NCBI GenBank assembly: GCA_019009955.1
Contig: CM032228.1
Location: 75,248,501 to 75,312,500 of the forward strand
DNA: 64,000 nucleotides
Direction of reading: 5' to 3'
Source: Riptortus pedestris
Taxonomy: Eukaryota; Arthropoda; Insecta; Hemiptera; Alydidae
Shown here: positions 50,208 to 62,825 of the stretch, one piece after another
How positions within the stretch are numbered: the stretch's first letter is position 1
How the letters are laid out: each line of letters opens with the position of its first letter
Made by a program: the position numbers and the translations under genes
Notes under the pieces: generated by a model
Databases searched by the model: none
Seen by the model: the letters and a program-made list of their open reading frames with translations, nothing else
What the model was told of the DNA's origin: nothing

Positions 50208-50645
50208 CTGTAAACGCTCTATCGGTCACAATTTTTTGTTTGACCGTTACCAAACTCGATATTTAAACGTTGTATGCAAAATGACAGATTAAGTTCGTTA
50301 ATGGCTGAAATCGGGCCAGTGGGAGGGGGGGGGGTTTAGAGGGGGGATTTCGAAAATTCGAAATATCTCCGTTACCATACGTCGGATTAAAATATTGTAT
50401 AGAACCCATCTTACTGCAAATTAAATTAACTATAACTATTGTTCTATACATTTATTCTCTATCTTGAATATTAACCAAGATATTTGCATTTTTATGAAAT
50501 GTGGGCGTATAACGGGCGAGTTGGTTTCCCGCCAAAAGCTAGTTCGGCCAATTCCGTAACTGTTCGGCTCTCGTATGGAGATTTCTCTATTGTATAACTT
50601 CACATGGGAAATCTGCTTATTTTACGCAGCCCCTGCGTGACAGAC

Positions 50646-52110
50646 GTTTTTTTAAATTTAATAACAGCTTGTATGGTGTTTTAAGGGTTAATATACTCTG
50701 AAGGCGGTCTGTCCCGTAGAATAAATAGCTGTGATGAAACGAGTCCTTTGTTTTCATACCTCAGATACCAGATTCCTTCACCATCCACCTCTCAAAAATG
50801 GATGGAGTTGGGTTGGAGGTGTTTTTTTTTTTCATTTTTTTTTTCTTTTTTTTTTTTTTTTCAGAGAAATATATTTAATTTTACTTGTAACATTCGGGAA
50901 TGCCATTAATTCTGAACAAGAAAAATGCAGTACTTCCGTATCATTGAAAAGGTGGTGTGACACTCGATTGCCTCACAGTTGGTAGGCAATGGACATTTGC
51001 CAGAACCTCACAAGAATGACGAATGCAAATCACGTCGCTAAATTAGTTCTGGCCCATGTCATTTAGATATTTTATATATTTCTTTTATTCTTTTGTTTTT
51101 CCCTTATTGCATTAACATCAGAGATTAGGCGCAAAAACAAGAACAATTAAACATTTGAAGCTGTATTGGAGCAAAACGAGGACTGAAGGCATATGTTCTA
51201 AATCGAAGACCACGTCAGATAGTAAATATGAGCTCGGGACAAAATTGAGTCAAACACTATATTTGTCACCTGCTGACGCCAACAGACCAACAGTCTATTT
51301 CCGGTTCTGGCCTTGATCTCGAAATAAGTAGACATACCCTTTGGAGAGACAAATTTGTTTCAGCCAAGAACAAAATGCTTTTGACGTTCCTTAAAAAATT
51401 GCCTGTCATATTTACTCAATTTTATGTTCATCTAAACCACTAAGAATTCTTATATTTATCGAGAATACTCAGATTCAATTTTTGAAGAATTTTATACGAT
51501 ACTTTTCTCAAGAAATTCCCAAATATTTTAAACCCAATTAAACAGGCACTTAAACAAAAGTCCAATGTACGTAAGGACTCCCTTTCACTTATTTGAATGG
51601 TTTAAAGGAATTATTGTAATTGCGGGGGAAAAAAAATTATTATTAGAATTTATCTGATCATCCGTTTTAAACATTCTGGTACCTATTTTGTCTAGTTCCA
51701 GCGTGATCTCTGTACGTTTGTATAAACACATCTCGCATAACTCCATAACGATTAGCCTTAGAATGCTGTAACTTCATATTTTGGACTGTTGTAACATCAG
51801 GATCATTTGATCAATATCAAATAACGGGGTTGGAGGTGAAGATGGCGAAGGAAAAGTAGTGCACATTGTTCAAAACCTATTAGAGATAAAGAATTTATGT
51901 TTGCTGTTTATGTTTAACTTATGAATATCTATGTATTATGTTCTATGTCAGTTTTTGATCAAAAGTGCATTGGAACGGAAACGAGGTATATTACTTCCAA
52001 ATGAAACCACTTTAAATGAAAAGCTGCAGATAAGTTTGTATATTTAATTTTACAGTAGGATAATAAAGTCAGAATTTGTCTAGATCAGATTTTTAGTTAT
52101 AAAAAATACC
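50646..52110. other. no gene recognised; T-rich run at 50821-50862
   Basis: Unique-looking sequence. The T run could be the reverse of a poly(A) tail, but the DNA next to it shows no retrocopied gene that I can read. Confidence 0.4.
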
Positions 52111-52427
52111 ACCATGAGCTGTGTAAAGTAAGCAAATTTTCCACTAGCTGGGTCTATGATGCGCTGATGTTCTCAACTTACCATTTATTCTCTATTTATT
52201 CCATTGTGCGAAATAACATATGTAATAGTTACCTTATATACTGGACTGGAGTATAATTACATATTACTGGACTTGAAATACTAGTTGGATATGAAGTGTT
52301 TAGTACTGATTAACTTAAGGTGAAAATCACATGATTAGAACTTGAGGTATACTTAAGACTGAACACAAAGAAATGTGTTATATGCCGGTTAATATTCGAG
52401 ATGCAGAAAAAATATATAGAACAATCT

Positions 52428-52514
<87 letters not shown>

Positions 52515-52600
52515 GAAAAATAAATTTGCTGTAAGATTGGTTATATACAACTCCTCTACCTTTCCCTGGTCCGATTTCAGCAGTTATTACCGCAGAATTA
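52111..52600 (-). mobile_element. HINE-like element, old
   Basis: ACCATGAGCTGTGTAAAGTA and AGCAAATTTTCCAC resemble the right end in reverse. There is an AATATTCGAGATGCAGAAAA block, a TA tract with TG tail (52432-52513), and CCTGGTCCGATTTCAGCAG. Confidence 0.45.
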
Positions 52601-52605
52601 CTATT

Positions 52606-52798
52606 GAGGCTCAGGTTAGCAATGTAAACTCACATAAAATCTAGAGCCGTGGGTCATCATGATGGACAACAGGAATTTATTTGGATATGAACTGGTGCTA
52701 AATAAAATGCTTAGTCCGCTAGAAAAGCGTAGTAACCTGTATATAACACGTACCAATTAGCCTTAATAGGCAGAGAGTGGGCATAAATAAATAACGTT
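52606..52798 (+). mobile_element. tRNA-derived SINE copy
   Basis: GAGGCTCAGGTTAGCAATG head with degraded B box, GTAGTAACCTGTATATAACACG, ACCAATTAGCC and an ATAAATAAATAACG tail. Confidence 0.55.
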
Positions 52799-53636
52799 TA
52801 GCAAAATTACAAACTGACAGTAAGCTATGGCAGTTAAAATCACTTGGAACATATTGCAAAGAGAAATCGATGTGTTTTGACATAAGCCACACATTCCTTA
52901 CTCATGGAGAATAAATGAAAATAAGTGAACTCGCTTAAATGGAAAGCTTGACTGTTGATTCTTCTACTAAAATAATGCTGACTGGACTCGTAAAATACGA
53001 GAGTATTATCATCCAAAAGAGGAAAAAAAATATTTCAAATTCTAACAGTAAAAATGAATTACCTGACTGCAAATAATGTCAAAGGTGCAAGTAAGGCACA
53101 TTCATTACTTTTCTATTAACATAATTGGAATAAATCGTTATTATTTTTCATCTCTTAATCAGCTGTGTCATTGTTCCACCAAATTTATTTTATGTTTTAT
53201 ATTGCAGATTCTTCTCGTCTGTTGAATACGAAATACAATCGCGTGATATGTTTTAAGGATTTCTACTATCGTTATGCTTTATAACTCAATTAGTCAAAAA
53301 ATTGCAGTTGTCATTGTTTTTCTGGAACATCGAGATAATTTAAATTTGAGCCATACTCTTTATCTACCTCTTATCTAAGCCCCACTTCCTATCAATCGTC
53401 AATATCTCCTGTTAGTAGAACAAGGAAAAATACCCGTTCCTCTATCTATTTCAAGACACAATTCTAAAACTTATCTGTGATAGTACTCGTATCATGGACT
53501 CTCCGGTATCTTTAAGGGTTAAGTTATCAATGTGGGGATTCAGCTCTTTGCATTGACTGTGTGATATAATTTCACACTGTGGATACATTAAAACTATTCA
53601 ATAATCGTTCAAAATATATCAATTACGAATTAAAAC
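52799..53636. other. no gene recognised
   Basis: AT-rich, unassigned. Confidence 0.4.
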
Positions 53637-54525
53637 AGGCCGTCCTCAGGGGCCTGCCCAACGTGCACGTAGGACACACTCCTGATCTCACATCAACAAA
53701 TATACTCTATTTAAAAGTTGAAATCCGACGGGGGTTTACTGGATGATGAAAAATAGGAAGTACGAATAATTCGCTTAATATATGAACTGCGATAAAATGA
53801 AAAAAACCACAATAATTGTAGACCATCAAAAGTTTAAGAACATTGGCTCTATAACACTTTTCGAGTCAACTCATAATTACTGAGGTATTTTGAATTTCCC
53901 AAATAACCCCTCTAAGCCACCTCTATTCCGTGCCAGATTTCAGCCATTACATTAATATGAGCTATAATGTTCAGTGAAATAGCGAGTATAATATAAATAA
54001 AAAAATCATTTTCAATTCAAAATTAAAATTGATGAAGTCATCATACACATATTTATTTGCACACGGAATAAAAGTCGTTGAAAACAGTATATGGTATTTA
54101 CGTTTGGAATAAGGTGTTTTATGGTTTATTGTTAGCGAAGGGTGTCTCAAGGTGAGGTATAATATATCTCCGTTAATGCTCGACATAGAGAAAAAGTGTA
54201 GGACAATATTTAAAGAAAATTAAATTTGCAAGAAGTTTGGTCTTATACATGTTTCTATTTGGCATAATAAATATGATATTGGAATTTTCGATTTCCTCCT
54301 AAATCCCACTCTCACGATTTAACATGAAACGCAAATGTATCAAGTTTGGTAACGAACAAATAAAAATTGTGACCACTAGAGCGGGTACAGTATAGGTACT
54401 TACCTATACCTATATTTATATAATTGCGAACGGACCTCATTTTCGTCTTTTCACAAGAAAGATTGAATAAAGTTATGGAAACTGGTCATAAATGGCATCG
54501 AGAGTGTAACCTCAACAGCTGATTA
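53637..54525 (-). mobile_element. HINE-like element, old
   Basis: GGCCGTCCTCAGGGGCCTGCC resembles a decayed right end. It is followed by GACGGGGGTTTACTGGATG, the CCAGATTTCAGCCATTAC block, TTGTGACCACTAGAGCG, CGGACCTCATTTTCGTC and CAGCTGATTACCCTTA. Confidence 0.5.
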
Positions 54526-55917
54526 CCCTTAGCTGATGAGTGTTTCTGGTTAAGTGAAGGTTTTTTATTATTATTTTTTAACAGTTTTCAAGAGTTAGGT
54601 AATTATTTCTTTTCTATTCTATTTAAGGAATAACGGTATTTCTAATACAGAAGCTTAAGTAAAGTTTTATATCTTCCATATCATTAGAATGGATAATGTA
54701 TAACAGCTGAGTTTAACTCATTCATATTTTATAAGTCTTTTTGGTTGTAGACTTGTCAGCATTGGAAGAGAAAGAGGGAGAAAACCGGTCAGACCTGGAT
54801 AGCTGACCGATAATCTGCTACAGCATTCCGGTTAACCTTGTTTTAAAAGATACATTCAGATTTTATTTTTAATAAAATTAAGCCAACTTAAAAGGCCAAT
54901 CATCATTCTAGCTCTTTAAACAAAGATTTAAGGAAACCCTGAGTAGATGAATGAAAAGAACGCCACTTGTCAAAAACTAGGCCATACGTTTTTTAATGGA
55001 TATCTAAGACTTTCTCCACGCATAATTAAAGGTGATTTGGCAAATCCATTGAAGAAAACTGGCCCTTTCAAATATATTCTTATGATAGATAAAATAATAG
55101 ATGAACTATTACGAAATTATTTTGAACATCCTTATGCGCAGACTGACATACTTATCCCATGTCTAACAATTAGAGACGTAACACAATACATACTTTTGGA
55201 CATGACAGAAGGTAACAACATAAATGCTCCTGAAAAAATATAATATACACCTTGCTCTGTATCTCAAAATATATATAAATAAAACGAACAAACCTAGCGT
55301 TCAATTTTACACTAATGGTAGCCGAAATTAAAGAAACTTTGGCTGTGCTTCTCCAACTTTTCGAGTGTAAAGATTTGGTTGACATTCCAAAATTTAAAAT
55401 AGGACTACATTCCACAAATAATAAAGAAAGAGCGGGGAAGTTGCTGTTCTCAAAAGCCTACATTATATTCAATCTCACCCTACAAAAGAATTACAATTTA
55501 CACGAAGTAAAATAATAAACTTACTTAGTAAAGTAAAATTATACTACTATCCCTAAATAATATTAATCACTGCTCTCTCCTATAACAAAATCGACACACA
55601 TTAATATTACTCTTTCAACAACGATTTGACATAATTTTTGCATGAATTGGAGGGCATTCTGGAATTTTGAGTAATGAAGTAGTCGATAAAGTAAGCAGTG
55701 TGATTCTAAATCTTCTGAAATTACTGAAAGTTACTCAAAAATACCGAAGACACGCCTTAAACATTTACAACAAATAGACAACATAAGCAAATGGCAACAC
55801 AATTATACAAAACCAATTAAGTACAACATTTAAGACTTTCATTCCCGACATTGGAGAATATTTGAACCTCAGAGAAAAACCTACGGACCTTTATAGTACA
55901 CAATTACTAATATTTAT
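54526..55917. other. no gene recognised; two small plus-strand open frames
   Basis: Open frames at 54947-55243 (98 codons) and 55315-55515 (66 codons) have a less biased amino-acid make-up than most. I see no known motif, no splice evidence joining them and no homologue I can name. They could be remnants of a mobile element or chance frames. Confidence 0.25.
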
Positions 55918-55985
55918 TATTTATTAACGTCCACTTTTTGCAACTCAGGCTAATTGGGTAATTACTAATAAATAGGCCATTGCTC
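55918..55985 (-). mobile_element. SINE fragment
   Basis: TTATTTATTAACGTCCAC, then AGGCTAATTGGGTAATTAC, the reverse of the SINE tail region. Confidence 0.4.
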
Positions 55986-56565
55986 AATTAAAGTGTATTC
56001 TAACAGATTTAAACTTACAAACGACCAATTACGCCCGTGCAATATTACTACTGAAGAGATATATGTACGCCCTATTCATACATGACTGAAGATTCCTAAG
56101 ATTCGAAAGGTTTTTAAATGAGTCACTAAAGGAAATACACATTTAAACTGGCAAACATCCCATTGAGATATATAGATAGATATAGATATTTATTTGTCAA
56201 AGATAACAAATAATAACAATACAGACATATTTTGTTTCATTTTGAGTCTGGCAATTCCATAACAATGCTTTTACAAAAAACAGTGGAATAGATTTCAAGA
56301 GGTGAATTTAATATATATATATATATTTTTTAAATTTTAATATATATATAATTTCAATAACTATAATCTAATTTAATCTAACTAATTCTAACGGTAAAAT
56401 TACTTAACACTGTTCAATAATATCTCTGTCATGGCATTTTTTTTTTAAACACCTAAAATAACAAGTTCTATACGAATGTTCGCTTTGAAAATGTGCACAA
56501 TAGAATAAATAACAAAAACACTCAAAAAAAAAGTAATATATTAACAAATTATTCATGAGATGAGT
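55986..56565. other. no gene recognised
   Basis: AT-rich; the part next to 56566 may be the LINE 3' UTR. Confidence 0.35.
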
Positions 56566-56945
56566 TTACTCATTTACATTAAGGGAGTCAAACTTTTTCA
56601 GAGCTGCTATAATGAACGTATAAAGCCTATTCAATTTATTGACATCGTTAATATTTAAAATAGTTTGTTTTGTCTGATGATCAGAGGATGTTGAGATGGA
56701 TGGCTTTAAAATATTCTGTCTGTTTTCTTTGAGTGCTGAACAGTGTAGGAGAAGGTGTTATAGGCTATTGTTATTGACATACTGCTTGCAAAATGGGCAG
56801 AGATCGGTTGCAATGAGAAATAGAGGTTTATTTCCTTGGTATAGTTTAATGTACTCAGGGTTTCCAACCCTTAATCGGCTGATGCATCTTAGTTTTTTTA
56901 AAGGAATCGTGAATGTTAGGTTTCAGGGTGCAAATTATTAAAACT
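56566..56945 (-). pseudogene. LINE 3' fragment with terminal zinc-knuckle
   Basis: The minus strand reads LKKLRCISRLRVGNPEYIK, then LCPFCKQYVNNNSL, a TAA stop, HLLLHC and on to a final stop. The C-x2-C...H-x3-C order is that of the C-terminal knuckle of many LINE ORF2 proteins, and comparable to the fragment at 18892. One in-frame stop lies inside the knuckle. Confidence 0.6.
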
Positions 56946-59900
56946 GCATATTGTTCTGTAAATGGGATTCCAGTTTGAGTTTAAAGCTCCACTAATGCCC
57001 GTTGAGAGGTTATGGTTGAGGGTCTTTTCAAGGATATCATGTTTATACTTCAAGATACTGTTGGGGTGAAAACAAACATCCCATTGAGCCATTGGACAAT
57101 ACTACTCAACAGATGTACACCATACAATATGCATGGTCTTTCAAAAAGAATGAACCGATTCCATTAAGCTATATGTTATTAACATATAGTAATACAAGAT
57201 TGGAATAGAGACGCATGTATTTAACCGGTGTTGAAGTTTTATGGTGCGATCATCATCATCATGTTCCATTTCCAGCATCGCACAACAACGAGTTCTACTG
57301 CGATGCTGGTGTAGGGCACCATAACGCTTTGAAATCAGTTTATTCTTTTTGAATGAAACTGTATATAGATGGGGCAAGGATCAGAATCGAGAAACACTCA
57401 TTTTCCAAGATACAAGATAGATGGGGTTTCCCCATGATTAACAGTCAAACCTCCCCTTGCCTATTTGTGGTGAATAGATATACTTCACCATATAGGACAC
57501 TTCATGATTGGTCCTTAGAATAGTCTCAACAAATAAAAAATATCTTAATCTAGAAAGAAGAACGACTATGCAGTCTTGTAAATAGTTCTTCCAATGATAA
57601 TTCTATATTCCAGCCTACTTATATTAGGGTAAAATGGAATATTTTTTGACAAGCTTTACACTTTCTTGGGGGTATACACAACAATCTCAAGTGGTTCCAT
57701 TCACACCTTAATAAACTACAAATAAAATGAATCTTGCACTTTTTTCGGGGTGTCAAAAATTAAAATTTTATTCCCATTTCGACATACTGAAGGCATCTTC
57801 TCTGTTTTAATCAAATTACGTAATTGCAGTAATTATTATGCCAAAAAATTGCAATAACTAAATATTTTATACATATTTTTCCCCGTTTGCTCAAAAATAT
57901 ATACTTGAATCTCGTCCATATTATTTTTTTTTTTTCAATATAGCTTGTATCAACTTGTAGAGGATAGTTACATAAAACCCAGATAGGTGAAACAAATAAA
58001 TTTAAATTAATCATACTCACTTTAGGTCCAACGTTCACCATGAAAATCGATTAATTACACGTTAGATAACAAGGTTAGACGACCTAATAACTGATTATAC
58101 AAGTTCAAACATTTATTTTGAAGAATAGTTGAGTAGTTTTTGTGGGGATGTTTGAAATTGGATAACATTTATTACAGCTCTCTGAAGCGTCAGAACAATT
58201 CAATACTTTTGAAACTTTAATTGTGTAAAGATTGATTACCATTGTAAATTTCCGCTAAAATATTACACTTGATTTTGACCAAAAATATATAAAAACTAAC
58301 TCTGAATAAATGAAAAAAAAAAATAATCATCCCTTCAGATTATCTGATTTCATTAGTATTTTCCATATTTTTTTTTGTTTATTTCGCGACTAGTATACCG
58401 TAATAGGAATGTATATTATCGGTGTATTACTCTTATTATAAATGCGACAATTACGTAGACAATGTTAGAGCATTTCGGGTATTTGTTTTTCATTATTGCA
58501 GTCGATCATTCAAACAGTTGCTTTTTCACAAAGAGTCCAACAGAATATAAAAGCGAGCTCTCTGAGCACCATATATAATAGTATGTAAGTCTACCACCGA
58601 AGGTAAGAAAACAAACTAATGTCGGCAACATGTATTACACAATTTCCCCCCCCCAAAAAAAGTATATGTCAGTTAGTAACAATACCAATACAACAAAAAT
58701 AGTAACAATACCATCTTCAATCTTAAAAATTTCTCTTTTCCCCAAATAATTACATTTTCTTATGTCGGGCAGCGCCATTTTTTTTAATGATTAAACATCT
58801 GTGAAGCTCTTAGCAGCAGTATTTTCTTTAAATCAAACCAACATCCACTTACGCTGTGTTACCATGTTCTAACAACTCTCAGCAAAACTCTTTCTATCCC
58901 ATAATCAGTTCCCGAAAAAAACACAAATTAAGAAGTAGTGGATTGTTGCATGCAACGAGCAGATTTAACCCTGTTACTTCTCAATTTCGTTCAGAACATT
59001 TGAGTGATTGCGAATATGTTAGGAATTTACAAGCAGAATTGTTAGGTTATGTTCCTACCTTCCTAAGTTCACATTAATCAGGTTTATCCCAAAAAGATGA
59101 AATGTGATTTATCAAAATCTAATTTGTAAGTGCTTTCTAGGAAAATATTTCAACTCCAAGTAGTGTCTTATCATTTCCTGTCGTATATCATTTTAATAAA
59201 TTAGTTTTCCCCAAATTTATCAGAGAACGGCTTATATTGATCGCACTCACGCTTCTCTGCTTGAGAGACGTGGCAGAATTAATTTATTCTGGTTGGCTAT
59301 TCGACCTACTTAAGTAAGTTTAAGTACGTTGAGTGCAACTAGAAATTTTATTTACTGAGTACAGCACTATATTACCTTTGGATTCGAGGGAATTGAACCC
59401 GCAACATAAAGTTGCCAAAGAGTACAATGTCCAATTCTTTAATATTGCTAATTTGTGTCCCCATTTTGCTCTACCTAAAAGTTCCAGGTATTGAAACTAG
59501 TAAATTAGAATGAAACAAAAAGACAAACAAAAATTCTCATTTTCTGCCCCTATTATGGATATCCCAGATACTCTGAGAATAGGTGTTAGGGAGCCGATGA
59601 GGAAGATGCCGCTGGATATCTTTACTCCTTCTTGATAAAGCTGATGGGTTGTCAGAGGAAATGGCCTCTGGCTTATCGCTATCACATTCTGACTCACAAT
59701 GCAGAGCCGCTCTCCTTAACTACAACACAGTCCATTCACAACTAGATTATATGTGTTTACGCCTTTTAAACGTTTATTTGCAAAAACCTCTCGTCTGATG
59801 TGAAACTACTACTGAAGCCACTAAAAGTATTTAAAGACACTAAAATAAGATTTAGAGGTCTCAAAAACACTCTTTATTGTTTCAATGCAAATATTTCACT

Positions 59901-59976
59901 CTCTTCGGTATTTAATATGCTAAGTTTAAAATTATTCTCCTAAGAAAATAATTATAGACTAGCAGGAAAATAAAAA
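56946..59976. other. no gene recognised
   Basis: AT-rich. At 59390-59410 the minus strand has GCGGGTTCAATTCCCTCG, a B-box-like string that may be a lone SINE remnant. Small open frames show no motifs. Confidence 0.35.
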
Positions 59977-60620
59977 GTCCGTCACGCAGGGTCTGCGTAA
60001 ACTAAGCAGATTTCCCACATGAAGTTTTACAATAGAGAAATCTGCCTAGTAATAACCTATTCTCAGGAGGACGAATAGTTAGTGAAACTGCCACACTAGC
60101 GCTAGTGCGCTCGGCGGAAACTCCCGAACATAGCCGACCATACTCACAATACAAATACAAATATCTCGGTTAATATTAAAGATACCGAATAAATGTATAG
60201 AATAATATTTATAGTAAATTTAATTTGCAATAAGATTGGTTCTATACAATTTTTTGATCCGACGTATGGTAACGGAGATATTTCGAATTTTCAAAAATCC
60301 CCCCCTCTAAACCCCCCCTCCCACTGGTCCGATTTCAGCCATTAACGAACTTGATCTTCCTTTTTACATAAAACGATTAAATTCCGAGTTTGGTAACGAT
60401 CAAACAAAAATTGCGACCGCTAGAGCGTTAACAGACAAATATATATATATATATCTATATATATATATAGATATATATATATATATATAGATATATATAT
60501 ATATATATAGATATATATATATATAATTTTTAACGGACCTCATTTTCGTCATCTCCTGGGTAGGATCGATGGACATTTGAAGAAATTTTTCGAATCTCGC
60601 GTCATGAGTACGACCTCAAT
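59977..60620 (-). mobile_element. HINE-like element, nearly complete
   Basis: GTCCGTCACGCAGGGTCTGCG, body with CCCCCTCTAAACCCCCC, GCGACCGCTAGAGCG, an interrupted AT tract (60438-60525) and GTCATGAGTACGACCTCAAT. The last 20-25 bp of the left end are missing. Confidence 0.65.
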
Positions 60621-61127
60621 GATGATGTGATAATTTGACAAGAATCTATTGTTGACTGGTTCGGGCAGCTAGTTAGGCGAGGAGGGCAAAACCAGGGCAT
60701 TAATACAATAAAGAGTTTTTGAGACCTGAGTATATTTTTTTTATTTTAGTGCCGTAAAATAAATTATATTTTTGATCACGTCTAAGCGTTTTAGTGCTAC
60801 GTAGCTAAACCTATAATGAGGATCTCGATTTGGGATGGTATTGAAGAGTGTGTGTGTGTGCGAGAGAGAGAGAGAGAGAAGAGAGGAGGGGTCTAGGAGG
60901 AAGAGGTAACAGCTGTTGAGGCACCAGGCAGTCTCCACCCTGCCCTCCCACCAGCTATCTAACCACATTCACCTTCCAGTCCAGTTTCTCCACTCCTTTC
61001 CCACTCATAATCCACTCCTATCCAGTCCCTCCATCGTCAGCTCCAAACTCACTAAATTTATTTATCAACACCAAAGCATTACGAAACTTATTAATATCCA
61101 TCAAGCTGTCCTATACAAGCTAAGCTT
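60621..61127. other. no gene recognised; short GT and GA runs
   Basis: A GTGTGTGT/GAGAGAGA tract at 60847-60885 and a C-rich stretch to about 61030. No gene supported. Confidence 0.4.
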
Positions 61128-62464
61128 GTTGTTCACGCATAAACGGCTTAACCGAATTTTATGAAATTCGGTATGTATATTACTACTAGCCCAACTTAGA
61201 CTTTAGGGTATATTAATATTCTCTGAGACAAACAGGAGTCGGGGTTATAAGGGAGGCCTGAATTTAAAAATAGCGATATTTCGTTTCCTATTGGTTTTTC
61301 GGCAAATATGCACATAACAAAAGTTATTTATTTTATTATTTAGAGTAACTTTTCTTATATACACTTTCGTCGTGTACCGAAGTATAAATGCGTTGTACGC
61401 CAAAAATTATAGCGGAAGTCAACAATTTTATTTGGCACAAAAGACTCAACCAAACTAAATAAAACTCGGCATGTGTATTAGCACTAACGCCTTCAAAAGT
61501 TGTACTATCATTTTTAGGGACGAGCAGGAGTGAGGGTTATAAGGGAGGCCTGAAATTAAAAATAGCGATATTTCGTTTCCTATTTGTTTTTCGGCAAATG
61601 TGCATTTGACAAAAGTTGTTTATTATGTTATGTAGAGTAACTTTTGTTATATTCAATTTTGTCGTATAACAAACTATAAACGAGATGTGCACGAAAACCT
61701 AAAGCGAGAGCCAACAATATTTTTGGGCACTAGCGATTGAACTGAACTTAACCAAACTCGTTATATGAACTAACACTAGCTCCTCCATGATAATAAGCTG
61801 TACCGGATAATAAGCTGTGCAGGAGTGGGACTCTGAGGGAGGCCTAAAATTAAAAATAGCGATATTGCGTTTCCTATTGGTTTTTCGGCAAACATGCACA
61901 TAACAAAAGTTGTTTATTTTGTTATTTAAAGTAACTTTTATTGCATACACTTTTGTCGAATACAGAACTATAAATGAGGTTTACGCTAATTACTATAACG
62001 GGTATCAACAATTTTAATAGCCCATTAATGACTAAACCGGGCTAAAAAAAATTCAATATGTGAATTAGCATTAACTCAAATAAGTATTTTTAATAGCGGT
62101 TACGACGTACTAAAAACAGCTGTCACCTTTGGGATATGTACCGCATCAAGGGAAAGGAACTTTTATTCATACACTGTTTGTAAGATTACTTTCTATGATT
62201 ATTAGTTATATGATCCATTACGTTATAAAAAAAACCAAAAAAAAAACCCTGAATTCAAAGGAGACGGAAAGTATAAAAATTTTGAGGACAGTGAAGCCTT
62301 AAATAACAATTTTATTATTAACAAATCCACAGCAACAACGGGTACAAACCCTGAACTCCGGGACGGGGAAATGTCAAAATATTGTGTGAAGTAGAGCCTA
62401 GAGAAAATACCTTCATCATCCAGCCTCAAATAAATTCCTGGCCGAAGCCGGGTAACATTGCTAG
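61128..62464 (+). mobile_element. Helitron-like element, 5' truncated
   Basis: Starts within the TTCACGCATAAACGGCT block. It has modules with GGAGTCGGGGTTAT, GAGTGAGGGTTAT and the AACAAAAGTTGTTTATT stem-loops. It ends CCTGGCCGAAGCCGGG hairpin, TAACATTG, CTAG. Confidence 0.6.
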
Positions 62465-62472
62465 AGGTGTGT

Positions 62473-62756
62473 CAAACAGAGAGTGATTGACTAGGGAAAT
62501 ATTTTTATTTATTCTTCAAAAATAAAATTTCTATTCAATAAGTCTCCTACCAGATTCTTACGGGAAAACAATACGCCCAGACGGGAAGTATAGTTGTACA
62601 CATTGAAGCCTTGCCAAACAGAGAGTGATTGACTAGGGAAATATTTTTATTTATTCTTCAAAAATAAAATTTCTATTCAATAAGTCTCCTACCAGATTCT
62701 TACGGGAAAACAATACGCCCAGACGGGAAGTATAGTTGTACACATTGAAGCCTTGC
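62473..62756 (+). repeat. perfect tandem duplication, 2 x 142 bp
   Basis: Units 62473-62614 and 62615-62756 are identical by eye, each starting CAAACAGAGAGTGATTGACT and ending GAAGCCTTGC. They lie between two Helitron-type 3' ends. Confidence 0.9.
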
Positions 62757-62825
62757 CAAAAAAAAAAATACCATTATCATTCAGCCTCAAATAAATTCCC
62801 GGCCGAAGCCCGGTATCTTAGCTAG
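62757..62825 (+). mobile_element. Helitron-like 3' end
   Basis: Tail TACCATTATCATTCAGCCTC, CCCGGCCGAAGCCCGG hairpin, TATCTTAG and CTAG before TATGTATATAT. It is the second 3' end within 365 bp. Confidence 0.6.

Larger units (their letters stand above)
47285..50645 (+). mobile_element. HINE-like element split by Penelope and Helitron insertions
   Basis: Left end TTTT|AGCCGATTTCCCGTAAGGG and body to a TATATATATA stretch at 47408-47419. The right part, from an (AT)n tract at 50148-50202, reads TTTGTCTGTAAACGCTCTATCGG and ends GGGAAATCTGC, CGCAGCCCCTGCG, TGACAGAC|GTTTT. Between the halves are a Penelope-like element (47421-49399) and Helitron-like ends (49449-50148). That both halves come from one HINE is inferred. 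Confidence 0.55.

Noticed and set aside
50821..50862. T run as the tail of a minus-strand retrocopied gene
   Set aside because: The sequence to its right has no readable coding and no clear polyadenylation signal.
54947..55515. Two neighbouring plus-strand frames of 98 and 66 codons as a possible gene
   Set aside because: No motif, no supporting splice sites and no recognisable homologue; listed only as unassigned.
59385..59415. B-box-like string as a tRNA gene
   Set aside because: No A box or cloverleaf around it; at most a SINE remnant.
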